DNA of 64,000 bases from Spodoptera frugiperda (GCF_023101765.2 NC_064238.1:2602001-2666000); one strand, 5' to 3'. Positions 46,284 to 58,214 are shown, numbered from the stretch's first letter. A program made the numbers and translations. The notes: generated by a model not told the origin, from the sequence alone.

Positions 46284-46547
46284 TTAACAGCGAGTACTAA
46301 CAAGAACACACGAATGAATGCACAAGTGCTTAATATCTGGAATTCCTTGCTCCAAACCACCAGCATATCTTGCACCCCCAACTTTAGATATGTTCCATCT
46401 CACTCCCTTATTTTTGGGAACACAAGAAGGAGGAGGCAGGTCAAGATATTCTGGTATGACTGTACCTACATCGGGGCTCCTAGTTACGATCCACGATAAA
46501 CTTTGAGTCTCGTGAAGAGTGAGAGCGTTTAAATTGTCGACGCTCAA
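46284..46547 (-). pseudogene. Coding-like frame, unknown, possible exon or relic
   Basis: This minus-strand frame holds ALTLHETQSLSWIVTRSPDV, then IPEYLDLPPPSCVPKNKGVR and WNISKVGGARYAGGLEQGIP. Composition is unlike the surrounding AT-rich DNA. A canonical-looking donor, TAG|GTACAG, occurs after SPDV, and a CAG acceptor-like site (GGTTAGCAG) just before ALSVDN, which would bound a short exon. All three minus-strand frames, and two plus-strand frames, are open for part of this stretch, so the true frame is uncertain. No family is recognised. Confidence 0.3.
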
Positions 46548-46614
46548 CGCTGCTAACCGTACATTCTTCTATGGTTTGTAATGGCAGCAGAAAAGTCAGG
46601 AGAATTTTCTTCAT
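46480..46614 (-). CDS. Small ORF with signal-peptide-like start
   Basis: A 44-codon minus-strand frame begins at ATG 46614 in an AACTAAATGA context. It opens MKKILLTFLLPLQTIEEC, a charged start followed by a hydrophobic stretch, typical of a secretory signal. The rest (SSVERRQFKRSHSSRD...) has RR and KR pairs, which are processing sites in secreted peptides, and ends at a TAG. It overlaps a third frame (46560-46650) that also looks coding, and the frame at 46284-46547. A short secreted peptide is possible, but it may be an accident of a decayed gene. Confidence 0.25.
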   Translation of the reverse strand: MKKILLTFLLPLQTIEECTVSSVERRQFKRSHSSRDSKFIVDRN

Positions 46615-46645
46615 TTAGTTCTTCAAGTTTGAATGCAAGTTTCTT

Positions 46646-46935
46646 TTAAAACTCAGTTTTTTCTATGTATAAAGGATTCGAACACGAATAAATTGGTACG
46701 TATAATAAATACACGTAACGTTTAACGCCCGTACTATGCTGTATAACACATAAAATTGATCCAGTTCCCCCTAACACCAATATACTATGAAAACAACCGA
46801 CATCAAGCGTTTCACTCACGCCAACACGAGCGACAGCCCTAAAAACAAATTTTACAAAATAGAAAAAATCACACAGCTCCACAACTCGTAGCGACAGCAA
46901 AAAAAGGACCGCAGCAATCACCATTTTTGCCGACT
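46646..46935 (-). CDS. Coding-like first exon with signal-like start
   Basis: A pyrimidine-rich CTTCTTTTATTGTAG acceptor precedes AGTCGGCAAAAATGGTG, giving an ATG at 46924 in a good insect start context (CAAAAATGG). The frame starts MVIAAVLFLLSLRVVELCDF, a hydrophobic signal-like segment, and stays open for 92 codons. A GTAAAA donor-like site lies after CDFFYF, so the exon could be as short as 23 codons. No known domain follows. Together with the two frames downstream on the same strand it suggests a decayed or unannotated small gene. Confidence 0.3.
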
Positions 46936-47805
46936 CTACAATAAAAGAAGTATTTTAATCAACAAAATAAATGTTGCAATTATATAAGTGATTAAGGTGC
47001 ACTATACCTATCATATATTACGTCGCAAGTGGTCGGGTGACTTCTAGGGAGGTCCCTCCCCCTATTTGGTACCCTCGTAGGGTAGATGGGGGACAAAATT
47101 AAACATTTTGGGGCTCTAACGGGTTACGTGTGCGACGATCTTAACACAGTATGTGGATAATAGAGACGCTGGATGGTGCAACGACTGATAACTGGATATC
47201 TCACCTTTTATTTATTTTAACTACATGATGTGGAGAACAAATATGTGTTTCTTAACACAACCTGTGTTTACTCTGTAGCGCTTGAAAATATAAAAAGTAA
47301 TTTTACCTCAAAAGTATCTTGACGTCTTAAATGAGTCTAGAATTGATTTCGGAACCTCATATTTAACGATGCGGTAAATATTTTCTCCCAAAAACATTTC
47401 TTCGACAAAAATACGAATGATTTACCACCTCCTGATATACTTAATACTATATTTAATGTTCTCTATTTATTTGAATAACTTGTAATTAACGATAATGAGC
47501 AGATAATGACTGTATATTATTCTCTTGCCAAGTTTCCGAGAAATTAACACGAGAAGTTTAATTACAACTAAATATAACACTGACTATTGGAGTTATGGAT
47601 GTACCTAAAGTATTTTTGGTATTTATGACATAAAATAACATTATTGTACTACTATTCCCCGAAGATGTTAGCTCATGTTTATTTTCGATGCACATGCACA
47701 CAATGAATTTAAACCTAATAAGTATTCGTCATTCGTGTCGATAAACTTGGGAATTTTGAGAATCCCTATAAGTTTCGATGACTATTCATCTAACAATCTT
47801 TAATG
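46936..47805. other. Non-coding DNA, no gene seen
   Basis: A GC-rich patch at 47035-47110 contains AGGGAGGTCCCTCCCCC and CCCTCGTAGGGTAGATGGGG, with several small inverted repeats. Its origin is unclear. No gene is supported. Confidence 0.45.
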
Positions 47806-47912
47806 ACTATCTGCCGCACTCAAAGATATTTAATGATTATTTAAATTCTTTAGTACAATTGCTAAGAACTGGGTTAAGTAACCATTAAATGACTCTGAGC
47901 TTGCCGGTTAGT
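47806..47912. mobile_element. Palindromic MITE, family B, copy 2
   Basis: The left half is ACTATCTGCCGCACTCAAAG then ATATTTAATGATTATTTAAA. The right half is TTAAGTAACCATTAAATGAC then TCTGAGCTTGCCGGTTAGTA. In opposite orientation they share ACTA..TGCCG at the outer ends and ATTTAATG.TTA.TTAA inside. A central TACAATTGCTAAGAACTGGG links them. This is the cleanest copy of the family. Confidence 0.65.
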
Positions 47913-50022
47913 ATCTATCTCTGAGTAAAAAAAATCTATTTCACGTTTTTAAAATAATTTGTTTGAATAATCTTTACCACATCTAGCCACGTATATCTTT
48001 AAAAATTAATGTGTACGCTGTATTTGCATGTTCATTTCGCTCCAGAAATGTTATTAGAAATTCAGATTTTAGAGTATGTATGTAGGCATCGCTTAGTTTT
48101 TATGGACCTCATGTAACCGTCATGGGGTACGTTTATGAAGCCATTATATGGTCTCTTGATTAAATGTAATGCTCTCACGGGCCTCCATATAAAATGCGGG
48201 GTAATGCCACACAATTTGTTTTGTAATTGTAGTGTGAAGGGACTAGCAGTAAAAGTTTGGAAATGAGATAATTTACGGAAACGTTTTGCTACTTAATTAA
48301 ATTTAGATCGCGTATGTTTCGTAACTAAGAAAGCAGTGAATAAATAACAAGAATTGAATTTCGCTTCTCAGAACGATTATCCAATAACCATTATAATAGG
48401 CAACTGGTGGAAGTTAAAAAAACGATACTATTGAAGCCAAAAAAATCCAATTTGATCATTGGGCATCATATTATGTCTTATTGTCTTCTCATAATAAATA
48501 CTATATTTCATACACATGATACATATTTAAGAGCTGATTTATAGTGACACATTTGAAGTACACTGTTATTCATAATCATTATAAACAACAAAATATATAT
48601 TACATATTACAGAAAGTCATTACTAATATTCCAACAAATGAGACAGCCCAAAATTCATGTGCCCAATGTCTGGTTACTCGGGTGGACAAAAGCCGAGTTT
48701 AGCCGCTATAAAACTACCAAATACAATATCACATGAAGAGATAAGGATCGGTTTAAGCTCCTACCACCCAAACTTGTTCGGGTAAACTGGGGTCTCAATA
48801 CAATTTTCCGGGCGGATGCATTTTGAATTTATAACTAGCAAATTGGTTGAACCAATTTATACGTTGAATATCTTGGAATTAATTGGTCGGTGACCGTGAC
48901 AGTTTCGCTAGGCCTTAACAGCGTACTAACTACGTAGTTTATAGTTTAATAAAACTAGTACCTCCCAGGAATTAGGGTTGACGCTCATATTTTGTATTAC
49001 CGCTAATTTTGTTCGAAACTTCTAGATAAACTAGCCAAATTCTAATTATTTACATACACTATACCTAGAATTTCTAATACATACATTTTCATGATAATTT
49101 GTTTAGTTTTGTTATAAATATGATATCTGATATGTTTTGATCCGTACATCCCTTACAGAAATGAATGGTCACGGTCGACTTGGTGTCCCATCTGTCGAGA
49201 AATTCTGGAACTTTCCGTAAGTGCCTATATTTATTAAAAGCCGGGACCAGCCTAGGTATTAGAATTGATGGAATTAGTCTAGCAATTTGCAATATGATTA
49301 CTAGAACAGTTGTTAAAGGTCTTGCGACTGAATAATATATGCCAAAGGGGTATTTTGAAGGTCATTCGAGTTGGTCGAATTGATTCTACTTAGCACATTA
49401 ATAGAGAGAGAGAAAGAGAGATAGAGAGAGAAAGAGAAAGCAATCTCCTATCGCTATAAAATTAAAGGATCTAATTATAGTCAGTTCAATTGAAATAAAA
49501 CCAGCTAAATATCTATTATCCAAAAAAATTACATTCAGAATAAACTTCAATAAGAAAATAAAATTAAGTATAAAGAATTATTGTCGAATTAAATCCATAG
49601 CACAGATAACATCATCGAAATCGTCCTTAAACCTAAAGCAGGATTCCTATTATAACAAAAAAGTTGTAATCCGGAAATACCAAGTGCGCAGCTGCGTTCG
49701 CAAAAAAAGAGTAACCAAAACCATCCGGTGACGCAAAATTTTAATTGTTTGTCATGTTAGACAAGTTGCAAGGTTACGGTCATATGTTTTTAAGTGTAGA
49801 AAGTAATAGGAAATGGGATGAAGGAATGCAAGACGAAAACATCACGTTTGTTTTGACATAAAGAAGATGGCGATGATGACATACATCCATTTCTTGCTAA
49901 AATTCTTGTCTGGTGAAATTTGACGTGAGTTTTTTGATAAATACAAGTTACCTTACAATTCTAACTGCTTCTTAATACATGATATACCCTTGTATTTATC
50001 TTCTTTTAGATATTATCCATCG
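47913..50022. other. AT-rich non-coding DNA, one GA microsatellite
   Basis: A purine tract of GAGA and AAAG units runs at 49403-49440. The 67-codon minus-strand frame at 49089-49292 has no recognisable domain. Nothing else is supported. Confidence 0.5.
49403..49440 (+). repeat. GA-rich purine tract
   Basis: The run consists of GAGAGAGAGAAAGAGAGATAG followed by AGAGAGAAAGAGAAAG, an imperfect GA microsatellite. Confidence 0.85.
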
Positions 50023-50152
50023 TGAGGTTGCCTGGAAGAGATCACTCTAAGCGATAGGGGCGTCCATTGTACATTCGCTTAAATGTTTTATTTTTTCTAA
50101 TATGTGATCTGTATACATGGTGTACAATAAAGGATTGATCTATTTATCTATA
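50023..50152 (+). mobile_element. RTE-type non-LTR retrotransposon 3' end
   Basis: GAGGTTGCCTGGAAGAGATC, ACTCTAAGCGATAGGGGCGT, GTATACATGGTGTACAATAA and AGGATTGATCTATTTATCTA. The sequence closely follows the 3' end of RTE elements I know from Lepidoptera, including the GTGTACAATAAAG signal and an ATTTATCT microsatellite tail. It is 5'-truncated to about 130 bp. The next repeat follows immediately. Confidence 0.65.
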
Positions 50153-50536
50153 CTAGTGATCGCCTAGTGGTCGAAATTCAACCATATACAATTTAATTTA
50201 CAATACCACTTAGCATACGTTCAAGGATAATTTTTATTTAACCCAAACTCAAACAAACTCTTTTTATAAAACTCTATTCATATGAGACGTGAGAATATCA
50301 TCGCAATGTCTATCGATTTTGACATTTTGTCAAATACGATCAGATACTATGCATGTGTGTGTAATGTTTTATTTATTGATTTAATGTACTTTATAAGCAT
50401 TATTTTTGAAAAATATTAGCGTTCTTCACCTCTCCTACACATAAACTATAAGTGTACCAATTTTTATGCTCCTACGTCCGCGCAATTTTCGTAAAAAGCG
50501 GTCCAAAGTTTTTGCATCACGTATTAATATATAGAT
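50149..50536 (+). repeat. Interspersed repeat following the RTE tail
   Basis: It begins CTATACTAGTGATCGCCTAG then TGGTCGAAATTCAACC. It ends with CTCCTACGTCCGCGCAATTT, TCGTAAAAAGCGGTCCAAAG, and TTTTGCATCACGTATTAATA then TATAGAT. Both ends match a repeat I know from moth genomes. Class is not known to me; it encodes nothing here. Confidence 0.5.
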
Positions 50537-52449
50537 ATTCATCTGTTATATTGAATGTTAGAACTTAGTCATCTTTAAGTAAATAATGTAAACCTTTGAC
50601 AAAATGATTATTTTTATTATTTAATAGGATTGATGAATCGATATCTCAACAAAGAATAAATTATTGTTCTGTTTGAGACAAATAGCTATTGATCGAAACT
50701 CATTTCGCATGACTTCAACTGAAATAATTTCCAAAACTTTATTTTCATAGATTAAGAATTAAAGATCATGTTTTAAAAGAGAAAGAGAGAAAAGAGAATT
50801 ATGGTTGTCACTTAATTTCATATTGAAAAAACGTTTTTCAAGAGCGTGTGTGTCTCAACAGACAGAAATACCAACCAAACATTTCGCTAAAAGTATCGGT
50901 CCATCTAGAGATAAAAATAAAAGAAATTATACAAAGAAGCTTCAGCAAAAACTTTACGCGCAAGTAAAACTCGACGCTATCTATCAGGGTTAAGTTTCAA
51001 AGTTCTCTTTTACTTGTGTATCAGTTGATGAGGGTCTAACTTAAATATTGTGTTCAATGACTAATTCGTTATCAGAAACAGATTTAAAATTGTGACATAT
51101 TTGAAAATGGAGTCATCAAACAATCCTTATTCGGTAACGTTTACCAAAAAATAAAAGGAAACAAAACATTTTCTACCCTTATTAAAACATTTAATCCACA
51201 GATTTTCATTGCCCACAACCTGTTAAAATTAACACAAACGAAAATTAAAGAAGAGTCACGAAATGAAACTTAATTGAGGTCGATACAGTTATTAAATGGC
51301 GACAGGAACGTTTAAAGCCACCGCAATGTTTGCGCAGACGTCACCTACTGTGCAATTATTATAATACAAACAATAGGGCGTCCTAAGCCGGCGTTCGGTC
51401 GCATTTCCCTTATAAAATCACTTAGTTAAACCGATGCTGTCACTTCTGTCCAACCCAGAGACGATTAGGACAACAAAAACAATTTTCTGGACACACTACA
51501 TTCTACCTCCAAACGAATTCACACCTTATTCTGTTAATCCTAAAGTTAAATTTCGTTTAATGGTTGACGGACATTTTCAATTAGCGAAAGTGGTCCTTGT
51601 GTGAAAGTTTTAAGGTTTAAAATTGATATTTGAAGGTAAGGTGATATAATATTGAAAATTCGGTACCATTAAGAAGCGGAAAGTGACCACTGCTAATTTG
51701 TGAGGGTCTGCAGCCGTAAACTATTGTTTTCTACATAGTTTAATTGTAAGCAAAGTGTCAATTGTTTTAATAAGAGACGCCCCATCAATTACAATTCGGA
51801 AGGAAAGGATATATTAAATTGTTGTTCACAGCTTGAACGTTTTAATAATGTAAAGCATAATCTAGACTAATAAATAATATTAGAGTGTCTATTTGTAATG
51901 TTTATGTACCTAACCACTACATAATACACCAATATAATGTTTCTAATTTTTGTCGTATGTCTTTTTGTTGTTCTGGATATCTCTGAAATGGCTGAACGAC
52001 TTTTGACGCGACTTTTATTGACAGTTAGCTGATGTATTAAGGAGTAACTTAGGCTACTTTATTAGTCACAATTCACGCGAGCGAAGCAGCGAGCATCAGT
52101 TAGTGTGATCTATTAACAGTTTAATACATCTGCTATCACACAATATTTTGTTTAAATTGAAAAGACGAAACCACTGAAGCATGGCTCCTTAGAAAAAATG
52201 AAACAACTATCACTTAAGACAAAATCCCTTTACCTACAATAGTTCTTCCAAAATCCGTGGGCGAATGATCAATCATCTTTAAGCTTTTATATCAGATTCA
52301 GAAAACAGGTAAAAATCTTTATCTTGGTTTTTAAGTGATTATAATAAACGGGAAGCTATTTAGAATAATTATTATTATCCTCTTATTCTGTCCTTTTGAA
52401 GCGGACAGTAGATATCAGATGTATTTACCGTAAAGGAAGGGATAAATAT
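50537..52449. other. Non-coding DNA, no gene seen
   Basis: The 62-codon frame at 50805 has no recognised domain. The patch 51280-51420 is slightly GC-richer (GCGCAGACGTCACCTACTGT) and could be regulatory. Nothing firmer is visible. Confidence 0.45.
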
Positions 52450-52515
52450 TATGGGAGACTTGGTTAAATTTCGCGCCGACGATTGCTTACCATCAGGTAA
52501 TTCATGTGCGATTTT
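52450..52515 (+). mobile_element. Fragment of a non-LTR retrotransposon 3' region
   Basis: TATGGGAGACTTGGTTAAAT, TTCGCGCCGACGATTGCTTA and CCATCAGGTAATTCATGTGC match the GCGATTGCCTACCATCAGG type end of lepidopteran non-LTR elements, related to 43268-43353. The poly(A) tail is not seen, so the end is lost. Confidence 0.5.
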
Positions 52516-52530
52516 GTATCAATAACAGTG

Positions 52531-52580
52531 GTTAAGTACTGAGTTAAGTAACCATTAAATGAATGAGTACGGCGGTTGGT
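52531..52580 (+). mobile_element. Half of palindromic MITE family B, copy 3
   Basis: TAAGTACTGAGTTAAGTAAC then CATTAAATGAATGAGTACGG then CGGTTGG matches the right half of copy 2 (47869-47910). The left half is absent, replaced by the non-LTR fragment just before it. Confidence 0.5.
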
Positions 52581-52752
52581 GTTGTTTAGTAGTGCGAAAT
52601 TTTCAATAAGTATTACGTTATATTTTCTGAGAATTAGTAGGGGTGTGTACTTATTGTGATTAATTTTCCATTATTAATAATTGTATCCGTTTAGAAATAT
52701 GCAAACAATTCTAGGCTAATTCTGAGAAATTAATAATCGAAAAACAATCCTC

Positions 52753-52850
52753 TGGGATCGAACCTAACAATTTCTGTTTAGCAGCAGTACTTGTAACAAT
52801 AAACCCGTGGAAAGTGTACATTTAACCATTGAACCACAAACCCACGTTCT
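52753..52850 (-). mobile_element. Possible tRNA-derived SINE head
   Basis: On the minus strand, GTTTGTGGTTCAATGGTTAA contains an A-box (TGGTTCAATGG, 52826-52836) that fits the TRGYNNANNNG rule, and AGGTTCGATCCCA (52753-52765) holds a B-box. They are about 60 bases apart, more than in a normal tRNA gene. No tRNA cloverleaf can be folded by eye, so a SINE head or tRNA relic is likelier than a functional tRNA. Confidence 0.4.
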
Positions 52851-53138
52851 CTATTATTAAATCAAAATTCAATTCGGGTTCGCCCGAGTTGTTTCGAACT
52901 GAAATGGTGCTAGTTAAAAATTCATCAAGCGACTCAAAACGTGTTTATGTGTGTTTATCATACACGTACAAAACTGATGTAACTGACTGCCGAGTATGAG
53001 GTCTTTGATTTCCGGGTCGGGGAAAACATTTAACTTTCGAAAATTCTCAGTTATTCTGGGCCTGGAATTTTGCCCAGTGTAGTAATAGCAATAGGCTTAT
53101 CATCACATTATTTATTCATTTTGTTATAGCCATGGTCG

Positions 53139-53390
53139 TCTCACTGTAGGGCAAATGTCATCCAATTAGATAAGATAACTTTTTCACTGTATAGGGTGGC
53201 CAACGAACAGACGGATTTGATGTAAATTTAGTAACCGCAGCTACCCATGGACATTTGCAACACCAGAGGAGTTACAAGTGCGTTGTCAAGGATATTGAGC
53301 CCAATAACTGGTAAATAATTATGATGTGTTTAAAATGTGCACTTCTGCCTACCCCTTCCGGGATTTAAAGGCGTTTATCTACATCTATGT
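53139..53390 (+). repeat. Composite of non-LTR tail fragments
   Basis: Three repeat pieces follow each other: CATGGTCGTCTCACTGTAGG at 53141, CCATGGACATTTGCAACACC then AGAGGAGTTACAAGTGCGTT at 53246-53285, and ATGTGCACTTCTGCCTACCC then CTTCCGGG at 53334-53361. Each matches a known type of lepidopteran retroelement tail, and the third matches the repeat at 6300-6490. The 60-codon frame starting at 53326 lies over the last piece. Confidence 0.5.
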
Positions 53391-54640
53391 TTATCAAACC
53401 CGTATTGAAATCATTGCAGATATACATAGAATCGTCGAATTGTATCCGGGTTACGCATGTAACCAGTTGAAGCTTATCGTTGCACGCTTCAATGTGACGA
53501 TAATTTAAGACACAATACACCAGCGTGTGATCACGCCTCACTGGACTTCAGTAAAGCCACACAGTTAGATCTCCGGGTTTGTTGTTCATACTTGTGTGTA
53601 AGCATGTATAGGACGTGTTTGAAAATATGTATGTCACTGTTACATTATTATTGGTCTTGAGTGATCGTAGATTTAATAATTCGGTTCTAATGTTTCGATA
53701 CCGAAAAGGCCATCGAGCAAAGACTTTTAAAACGTTTGAGAGTTTCTGGAACCCTGGTTTCTGGAACTTTCTATACAACTTAAGAGAATAACAATAAAAC
53801 ATAAAAAACGTTCTTATCTTGAAAACTCCCACAACTGATCATCATTAAAACTAATCCTCCTGCACCTGACATATACATACACCTCAAAGGGATTTGATCA
53901 ACCCCATAGAAGAAAAGAATTCCCAGGTCTTTTTTACCCCAAAATTGTATGGTACAAACAAGCAATAACAGAAAGTATCGTCCGCAGCACACGTGTTACC
54001 ACAGACCACCCCTGGTGTCTACGAAACTGACATTTTTTACTAATTTCTCCCTCTGACATGTGTTTGCAGATAAGCTGGTGCATTTTGAGAAGACGATACG
54101 GGAGCGACACGACTTTGAGAATGGGATATTGATGTAATATTGTTTGGGTTGGTCTGTTTTAGGTAAGTATATAAAAATGCTAAGCTAGTCAAAATTATTA
54201 TTGGATACCTACAGAATAAAAATTGGCGATATTCCGATAATAAACTGAAAAACGTGAAAACTTTGACAAAATGAAACTTAAAACCGAAACCCAACTTACT
54301 GTTTTATAAGTATTAAAAATCAGTGAAGCACAAATAAATTTAGTACCTACCACAAAAATATCATAAAAGTTATCTCAAATAAAAAAAAGTCGTGGCAGCA
54401 AAAAGTCGTAAGCTCTAAAATTCGCGTGTCTGCCGGAATCGAGTTTTAAGCAGGCCTGATTTATGAGTTCCAAGTTATGGTGTCGTGAGACAAGTGGCCC
54501 TACTCGAAAGATTCAGTACGTCACGTTCGTATGTCCCTTAAACGTTTTCGAGAATTTTTCGAGTGTTTAAAATATCGCGAAATGTGAAACCGACGGGGAC
54601 AAGAACGCTTATCTTATTCTTGTAAGAATTGTTCGAAAAA
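53391..54640. other. AT-rich non-coding DNA, no gene seen
   Basis: Overlapping minus-strand frames of 94, 70 and 84 codons between 53548 and 54294 show no domain and overlap one another. I treat them as chance. Confidence 0.45.
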
Positions 54641-54650
54641 GAGACCACAC

Positions 54651-54659
54651 GGGTATAAA
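54651..54659 (+). promoter_or_regulatory. Possible TATA promoter
   Basis: TATAAATAG within CACACGGGTATAAATAGATG is a strong TATA-type match. A start would lie near 54683. The following 150 bases are GC-richer, with GATCGGCGCCGGTGAAATG and GTGCAAGCTGCAGGC, resembling a leader. ATGs are present in that stretch (first at 54664), so support is weaker than for the 35.0 kb candidate. A 128-codon minus-strand frame (54538-54924) overlaps and is not supported. Confidence 0.25.
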
Positions 54660-54699
54660 TAGATGAAAGTTTATGAGCTTCTCGTAAAAAATCGGTGCC

Positions 54700-57600
54700 T
54701 AGTGATGTATGTGAAGTGCAAAAGGGAATACTGAGTGATTGAGTGATCGGCGCCGGTGAAATGTGCACCGTGTGCAAGCTGCAGGCTATCGATTTTTGCA
54801 TTGTGAACTCAGAGATGATACGTAAAACACATGAAGTTTTAAGAGATTGCTTGAAGATTACTTTTACATCAGTAATGTTTATCATCATTCCGTAAATAGC
54901 TTTGATGAAGCAAATGTAATGCATTAGATTTCATTATTATTCTTTTCTGACCAGGCAAGACAACTAGGTATTTCAAGGAAAGCATTCAGATACTTTTAAG
55001 TAATAAAACACAATAACATTTTGAATAGGATGTCGAATCGTGAACGCCATTTTCTGTCATCGCAAAATTTTCTCACAAAATTTCATTTCGGATTCCAGTA
55101 AACTTCACACAATAACCTCACCTTAGCTGGCGAAGCTTCATATATTTCGTACTTTTCCAGAATTTACAGGATCAAGGAAAATAAGTCGAAAAGCGTATAT
55201 AATTCCTGAATCAGCACAGCAATAAAATTTCTTCAAAGACAACATTACTGTCGCATTAACTTTCTTAATCCTATTAAATGTAACATCCATATAATGTTGC
55301 TGAACTCGCGAATATATTTCGAGATAAACACGAAACAAAGTCAAACATCTGAACTGCAATAAAGGAAGTACACAATGATCATCATTCACTTGAATTACAT
55401 ATTACGCCATTCGTTGTTGCTCTGATATAGTTTCAAGCTGATATAAATAGCGGGAGACCTCTGTGGCAAGATTGGCCTATAATGGTCCTAATATACGAAT
55501 AAGTACGCCCATACGAAATGTGGAAATGAAACAGTAGTGTTGTAGAGAGCGAATAAATGACGTCATGAAAAATTACTTTTATGTTAATGTGGTGTATGGA
55601 AACGTTTTCCCTCGGCCATTGGAGTAAATGATTGTACGTTACATGCCGATTTAATAATAATATTTGGTCAAGAATCAGCTCTTATTTTTGTGTGTCAAGG
55701 TGACTTGGGTACTGCATCATGCGTGATGGGTAGCAATTACATTCGTAAGAATGTATTAAGTTCATGGTATACTTGTTTAAGATAAAGATAATTTTGGGTC
55801 AATATTTGATGAATAAGAAATTACAGGGTACTTTGACCATTGGTCAAGAATGTCTACCGAATAAGGTTCTGGATCAGATTCGTAAATGGTTATAATATTA
55901 TTATTATTGACATTTAATATAATCGATCTCTTACTGTTGGCGTGAAGCAATAATGGCACATTTGTGACTGTTTGTGTAATACAAAAAGTACTGTATGCCA
56001 TCATATGAAAATAAACAATTGTAACGGTGCCTACACTTGCATGCATTAAAATACTTAGGCGGAAAAGACTAAACTATAGGAAAAATAACATGAAGACGTT
56101 AAAGGGCTAGCAAACTTTTCCAAACGTAAACAGCAAAATAGACGTCTTAAATCAAAACGTTTCTCCATCGGAACATAACTGCCTCATACATACGTTCGTG
56201 CTAGTGATAAATCTTTTCGTGCCATCCAATTGTCCACAAGTAGGTCATCTGATTGTCCCCTACCTATTTACTGTCATGTCTTTTGTGTTTGAGTTTTTTC
56301 CTGTTTCAATTTTCTTTTGTGGTCCCCGTTGTATTAAGTTGTTTCGTACGATTTTGTGGACAACGAATAATGTATATATGTTGGTTTTGTTATCTTTCGG
56401 TTCCCGGTATCTATATTTTCTATCTGTACTGTTTTTAGATGAGTTGCGACAAAGCGTATCTGTACTTTAATCTTTATATTCAGCTCGCATTTTCCCAATT
56501 CTAAATTCTGTCTTTACAGCCTTTTCATTTGCTTTGATCTTACGTCGGTCTAATTCTTTCCTTCTATCAGTTTCGTTTTTTCATTGATGAATTTCGTTTC
56601 TATGATAGATACGATATAATAAAATTTTGCCTTGGGTTATGATAGTAAAACACATTTCAAATTGAAATATATTTTTTTATCCTCCATCGAATTTTGTGAT
56701 TGATCAAAAACAGTACGGTACTAGCTTTGTGATACGAAACTATGTTAGGACAGTTTATGATGTGAAAACGGTATTGTTACAAAATATTCTTTTTTTTTCT
56801 ATTCATTGTTCATTCTTTTATAACGTGTACGGGTTAAATCCAGCTATAGATATCGCAACAAAAAAGAACTGATTGAAAATATAAGCTACCTAATACCTAT
56901 GTACAATCAATATAATTGAATCATAAAGACTTAACATACTAAATAGATTTATAACCAAATTTTAATGAATGCTCATTACGTAATCCTCACTTCAACTAAT
57001 CTCAATAATTTATACAAAAAACAATAATAAATAAATTTTTTAAATTTGGTAATATAGTTCAAATTATTTCATATTTTGTCAGTCTTATGACATATCACTA
57101 CTGTCTATATAATTACAGCTTTTGTGGAGGTGTCATTGTTAACCGTGGCAAAATAGGACAATTTTCTGAACAGAGATTCAAAACGTGAACACAATTTGAC
57201 GACGCTTTAGCCAAGTTGGACAATAGTTTGTATAACTGTGATCCCTGTAACAAGGGCCAAATGAGGTACGCATTCAGTAGTGGTACGGTACAAAATACAA
57301 ACGACACGCCCGTTCAATCTGGGCAGGTTGGAGTTATGATGGCCGCAAGTCCATTTGATGTCCGATTGTGGAGTAAGGTGTGAGAGGAAGCGAGAATGAA
57401 CGAAGTTCTTTGGGATTTTACTGATCTATTCAAAATAATTGTCCATTCTTTTCTGATGAATGTAAAACGTCTGCATGTCTAAAGCCTATATCGATAAATC
57501 CAATTATTTTCGTTTTTTAAGACCATCCATTGAAACAGGAATTTTACGAGACAAAGCAGAAATGAAAGAGATAGCCAAACAAGATATCATAATAGACATA

Positions 57601-58214
57601 TTTTGTACTTTCATTAAACGATAGTTTTCGTGTGTAATTAACTTTTCAAGCCCAAAATTATGTTTGTTTATCAAAACAGAATTCTGAAACATGATTATAA
57701 TATTCATATACTGTATAGGTAATATATTCTGTACCCGACCGGACTGATTATATTTATCAACAACATCAAGGATTCCTACCAACCCGCCATTCCCTTACAC
57801 TCGACACGCGGACGACAATACGAGGGTCCAGTTTGGACCCATTTCATTCGGCATTAGGCCTGATGGCAAGGATTTCTTGCCTTGAAATTTTCTCGTCAAC
57901 CATAATTAATAGGGTGGGCTGCCTATTAGTATGCCCCATTGAATACATGACCCTGATAGGACATCTGGTTTCGCCATCTGTCTATTGAAGATTGGATGAA
58001 AGGTTAATCAGGGGTACCTTTACTATTGTTTTGGCATTTGTCAAACGAATAGAAACGGACGTGGAATTGGTTAATCATGAGTAATGCGTTTCGCGTCGTA
58101 CTTGGATTTGTTTGAAAGATTGATTAAAGTGAGTGACGAGTTTTTGATACACAACAATTCTTTTGAAATACTTAGTAAGAATAATTGAACTTAAATTTGG
58201 CAATTAAACTAAAC
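54700..58214. other. Non-coding DNA, no gene seen
   Basis: Frames of 60-92 codons occur on both strands (55138, 55777, 56198, 57113, 57504) but none shows a recognisable domain, and the pair at 56198/56253 share DNA. The patch 57800-57990 (GGTGGGCTGCCTATTAGTAT) is GC-richer and repeat-free. Confidence 0.45.

Noticed and set aside
46314..46506. Two overlapping plus-strand frames with LGTQEGGGRSRYSGMTV-like sequence
   Set aside because: They look protein-like but overlap a minus-strand frame with splice-like signals. One strand must be accidental and I could not decide, so the minus strand was favoured.
54538..54924. 128-codon minus-strand frame
   Set aside because: No domain or splice signals, serine- and isoleucine-rich as expected from AT-rich DNA, and it overlaps a better TATA-type candidate on the plus strand.
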